A DNA stretch of 64,000 bases from a bacterium. Lineage in GTDB: Bacteria; Electryoneota; RPQS01; DYHQ01. Below are positions 61,657 through 64,000 of this stretch, in pieces. The stretch lies in the NCBI GenBank assembly GCA_030622545.1, contig JAUXGA010000002.1:1-64000 (forward strand), written 5' to 3'. Position numbers and translations under genes: made by a program. Positions within the stretch are counted from its first letter, which is position 1. Each line of letters opens with the position of its first letter. The notes beneath the pieces are model-generated. The model did not search any database and was not told the origin of the DNA. It worked only from the letters and a program-made list of their open reading frames with translations.

Positions 61657-63735
61657 TTGCATAGAATTCTTTTTGTCATCGTCATTATCTTAGCATCGTC
61701 AGCGTTTGCGGACGATTCGCTGCGGTATTTTTTACCGGAGCAGACCATCACAGCGACACGTTCGAATGCAAGCTGGCTTGAAGCGCCGACGGCGTTTACG
61801 GCTGTGAAGACTCGGGAACAACCGAAAGCGCGCGGGTTGGGTGTTTCTGATTTGTTGCTGCTTGTTCCGGGAGTGGTGGCTGATTCGCGCTATGGGACGG
61901 ATGATTTGCGGCTGTCTATTCGTGGAATGGGTGCGCGAAGCAACACGGGCGTGCGCGGCGTGCGTGTTTTGTATGATGGCATTCCGGAATCCGAACCCGA
62001 CGGACAGGCGCGACTCGAAGCGATTGATCCGGGCACGGTTGACCGCATCGAAGTTCTGCGCGGTGGAGGATCGGCGCTTTATGGCAACGCAGCGGGAGGC
62101 GTGGTGAATTTTCGCACGCCGCAGACGCTGCCGGTGCCGGGAATTCGCGCGGGATTTATCGCGTCGGGTTACGGCTATTCGAAGTTGTCATTGACCGCCG
62201 GAACGGGACGGTCCCGCAGCGACAGCGCATTTTATGTCAGTTTCGATTTCGAGAATCTCCAAATCGGAGCGGGAGAACCCGGCGGCGAAGGGGGAATGAT
62301 GACACTATCGCGAACGGTCGCCGATGGCTGGCGCGAGCATTCATCCTATGAAGGCTATAACGTTCATGGAACGTGGACGGTTCACGCCAGCGCAAAATCG
62401 TCGCTGCGAACGCTTTTGTATTTTGTCAATGTCCGAAGCGAACTTCCCGGAACATTGACACGCGCACAATTCAATACGGATCCGTTTCAAGCGGACAGCG
62501 ATTATGTAGCGCTTGATGTGCGGCGAATCACGCGCAAAGGGCGGCTTGGTTTGCAGTACAAAAGACGCTTTTCTGATAATCTCTCTGTCGAATTTACGCC
62601 CTATGTCGCGCTGAAAAAATTTGATCGCCCACGTGTGCAGGGACCAGACTACCGGCTGATTACCCGCTACATGCTCGGCGGAACATTGCAGGGGCAATGG
62701 AACGGTATTATCGCTGGTCGCGCGTCGAAGATTGTCGCTGGAATCGATGAACAGTTTCAGGATGGGCCTATCAGTACCTATGAGAATATTGGCGGCACGC
62801 GCGGCGATTCACTCTTGAAAGAAGAACAGAAAGCTCAGTGGGGACAAGGCGCGTTTGCGGAAGGCGAGATGTCTGTCACAGAACGCGTCACGGTTTCGGC
62901 GGGCGCACGCTGGGATAAAGTGCGCTATATTGAAGAGACTCTGACAACGGGCGAGCGTTTGACGAATGATGAGCAAGCCGTGACGCCGCGTTTCGGTCTG
63001 CGCTATCGAGCCCACTCAGACGTAATCCTATTTGGTTCGATGTTCGGAGGCTTTGAAACGCCGTCGCGCAAGGAACTCGAAAACAGCACGGGTTTCGATG
63101 TGAAACCGCAGAAAACATGGACGGCGGAACTCGGCATGCGCGGCGCGTGTGTGACCCACGGAGCAGCGGTTCAGTGGGAAGCGACAGCTTATCGAATGGT
63201 CGTGACAGATATGATTGTCCCGGATGTGCTTGCCGGTGAAGAGCTGTTCACGAACGCCGGGGAAGCGGTGCATCAGGGAATGGAGCTTTCAGGTCGATTA
63301 TCGCGACCGCATCTGGGATTCATAGGATTGGCGGCGAGTTTCGGTGAATATCGTTTCACGGATTATGTCACAGCGCTTGGAGATTATTCGGATAAGAAGC
63401 TGCCGGGAGTATCGCCGGATTTAATCCGTGTGGTGGTTCGCTGGACTCCGGATGATTTGTTCTACGCGGAATGTTCCGCGCGCGCAACCGGCGCGGCTTG
63501 GGCGAATACTGAGAATTCGGAAAAGGCGGATGGATGGACGGTGTTTAATGCAGCCATCGGCGGAGAGTTGCCGGTTGATTTTCTGTCAGGTTCGTGGCAT
63601 GTTGCAATAAATAATATAACAGACCAACGCTACATTTCATATATCCAGGTCAACGATTCGGCGCAGAAATATTTCGAGATGGGAATGCCGCGCACGCTTG
63701 TTATGGGTTTTCAAATCGGTACAAAGGGGTTGTAG
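61657..63735 (+). CDS. TonB-dependent outer-membrane receptor
   Basis: A 692-residue outer-membrane transporter. Signal peptide about 1-18 (HRILFVIVIILASSAFA). A TonB-box-like start, EQTITATRS, precedes the plug domain (LLLLVPGVVADSRYGTDD, IDRIEVLRGG-type VDRIEVLRGGGSALYGNAAG). A 22-strand-type barrel ends in VMGFQIGTKGL. TTG start; the ribosome binding site is poor, so a different start upstream cannot be excluded. It probably imports a siderophore, cobalamin or similar ligand; specificity is unknown. Confidence 0.92.
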   Translation: MHRILFVIVIILASSAFADDSLRYFLPEQTITATRSNASWLEAPTAFTAVKTREQPKARGLGVSDLLLLVPGVVADSRYGTDDLRLSIRGMGARSNTGVRGVRVLYDGIPESEPDGQARLEAIDPGTVDRIEVLRGGGSALYGNAAGGVVNFRTPQTLPVPGIRAGFIASGYGYSKLSLTAGTGRSRSDSAFYVSFDFENLQIGAGEPGGEGGMMTLSRTVADGWREHSSYEGYNVHGTWTVHASAKSSLRTLLYFVNVRSELPGTLTRAQFNTDPFQADSDYVALDVRRITRKGRLGLQYKRRFSDNLSVEFTPYVALKKFDRPRVQGPDYRLITRYMLGGTLQGQWNGIIAGRASKIVAGIDEQFQDGPISTYENIGGTRGDSLLKEEQKAQWGQGAFAEGEMSVTERVTVSAGARWDKVRYIEETLTTGERLTNDEQAVTPRFGLRYRAHSDVILFGSMFGGFETPSRKELENSTGFDVKPQKTWTAELGMRGACVTHGAAVQWEATAYRMVVTDMIVPDVLAGEELFTNAGEAVHQGMELSGRLSRPHLGFIGLAASFGEYRFTDYVTALGDYSDKKLPGVSPDLIRVVVRWTPDDLFYAECSARATGAAWANTENSEKADGWTVFNAAIGGELPVDFLSGSWHVAINNITDQRYISYIQVNDSAQKYFEMGMPRTLVMGFQIGTKGL

Positions 63736-63745
63736 AACTGCGTTC

Positions 63746-63770
63746 GTACTCTCTCAATTTGTGAGAGTAC
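63746..63770. terminator. Hairpin between convergent genes
   Basis: GTACTCTC-TCAATTTGT-GAGAGTAC has a perfect 8-bp stem 10 bases after the TonB receptor stop. There is no T tract, so it may be a bidirectional stop or a repeat. A second hairpin (CCCTC...GAGGG, 63822-63839) serves the opposing gene. Confidence 0.45.
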
Positions 63771-63844
63771 TCTTCGTCTACATTTGAGAAGTGGAAAGAT
63801 TCAGGATTAGCTGTCGACTCTCCCTCTAATGATTGAGGGCGGTT

Positions 63845-64000
63845 CTATCTCCAGGTTCTGGCAGGATCCGCGTAGATTTTCGTTCCAACTCTATCGCGAG
63901 CTGTGACCGTTATCAGGTAGGTGTCACCGTTTTGTTGAGAATCGTAGGTGAAGTCGGCAAAATTTGATCCTTTAGGCAGGGTCATATAGCGTGACCCGTT
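63845..64000 (-). CDS. C-terminal part of an exported-type protein (partial at window edge)
   Basis: On the minus strand the frame is open from the window edge to TAG at 63845. It gives 51 residues with GSNFADFTYDSQQNGDTYLI, ITVTARDRVGTKIYADPA and a final TWR. The alternating strand pattern YLITVTARD is typical of fibronectin-III or Ig-like domains. The start lies beyond the window. It converges on the TonB receptor gene, with hairpins between them. Confidence 0.55.
   Translation of the reverse strand, partial: NGSRYMTLPKGSNFADFTYDSQQNGDTYLITVTARDRVGTKIYADPARTWR

Overview
This 64-kb window is a bacterial chromosome segment, almost fully coding, with mainly housekeeping genes. Three secreted proteins and one gene remnant end in an FCB-type (Bacteroidota/Chlorobi/Fibrobacteres-like) C-terminal module with a YPNPFxP motif. 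There is also a GWxTD-domain protein, a TonB-dependent receptor, a DUF4139 protein and a 31-codon COX24/mS38-like gene. Together these point to an uncultured phylum of the FCB superphylum, with a Gram-negative envelope. I cannot name the phylum from sequence alone. No rRNA, tRNA or CRISPR was seen.

Layout. 1-101: tail of an IS5-like transposase. 173-12046 (minus strand): yggS-divIVA-punA, accessory envelope genes, then ileS-dksA-lspA. This resembles the known yggS/divIVA/ileS/dksA/lspA neighbourhood of many bacteria, split by inserted genes. 12342-15821: LysM lytic transglycosylase, HU-like protein, a REP-associated transposase (RAYT) among its palindromes, and the COX24-like microprotein. 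15968-28901: xseA-xseB, a PD-(D/E)XK nuclease, nadK, ftsY, ribH, a transporter, a methyltransferase, an AT-rich accessory patch, a propeller protein and recN. 29126-43876: secreted sorting-domain proteins, murA-dnaE, rimO, a GWxTD protein, ldcA-purN-purH and another nuclease-like gene. 44015-54720: the cell-shape genes mreBCD and mrdA-rodA, separated by about 3.3 kb carrying an octaheme cytochrome, a micro-ORF and a methyltransferase-nuclease fusion, followed by an M23 peptidase. 54776-63735: rhomboid protease, valS, DUF4139 protein, recG and a TonB receptor. A partial minus-strand gene closes the window.

The most unusual locus is ileS. Its product continues in frame into about 15 TPR repeats, in AT-rich DNA. 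Just downstream, in another frame, lies a 41-codon fragment that reads as the displaced native C-terminus of isoleucyl-tRNA synthetase. The CP1 editing domain of the same gene is also an AT-rich patch. This looks like recombination with a distant ileS plus capture of a TPR array.

A second theme is a dense set of intergenic palindromes. I recognise about eight families, including a 78-bp double-hairpin element bounded by GTAG/CTAC, and one family that brackets the RAYT gene. A third theme is single, compositionally distinct genes placed between conserved neighbours. Four of these carry PD-(D/E)XK-like nuclease motifs (17553, 23747, 42413, 48319). They may be solitary defence or restriction genes, but that role is inferred.
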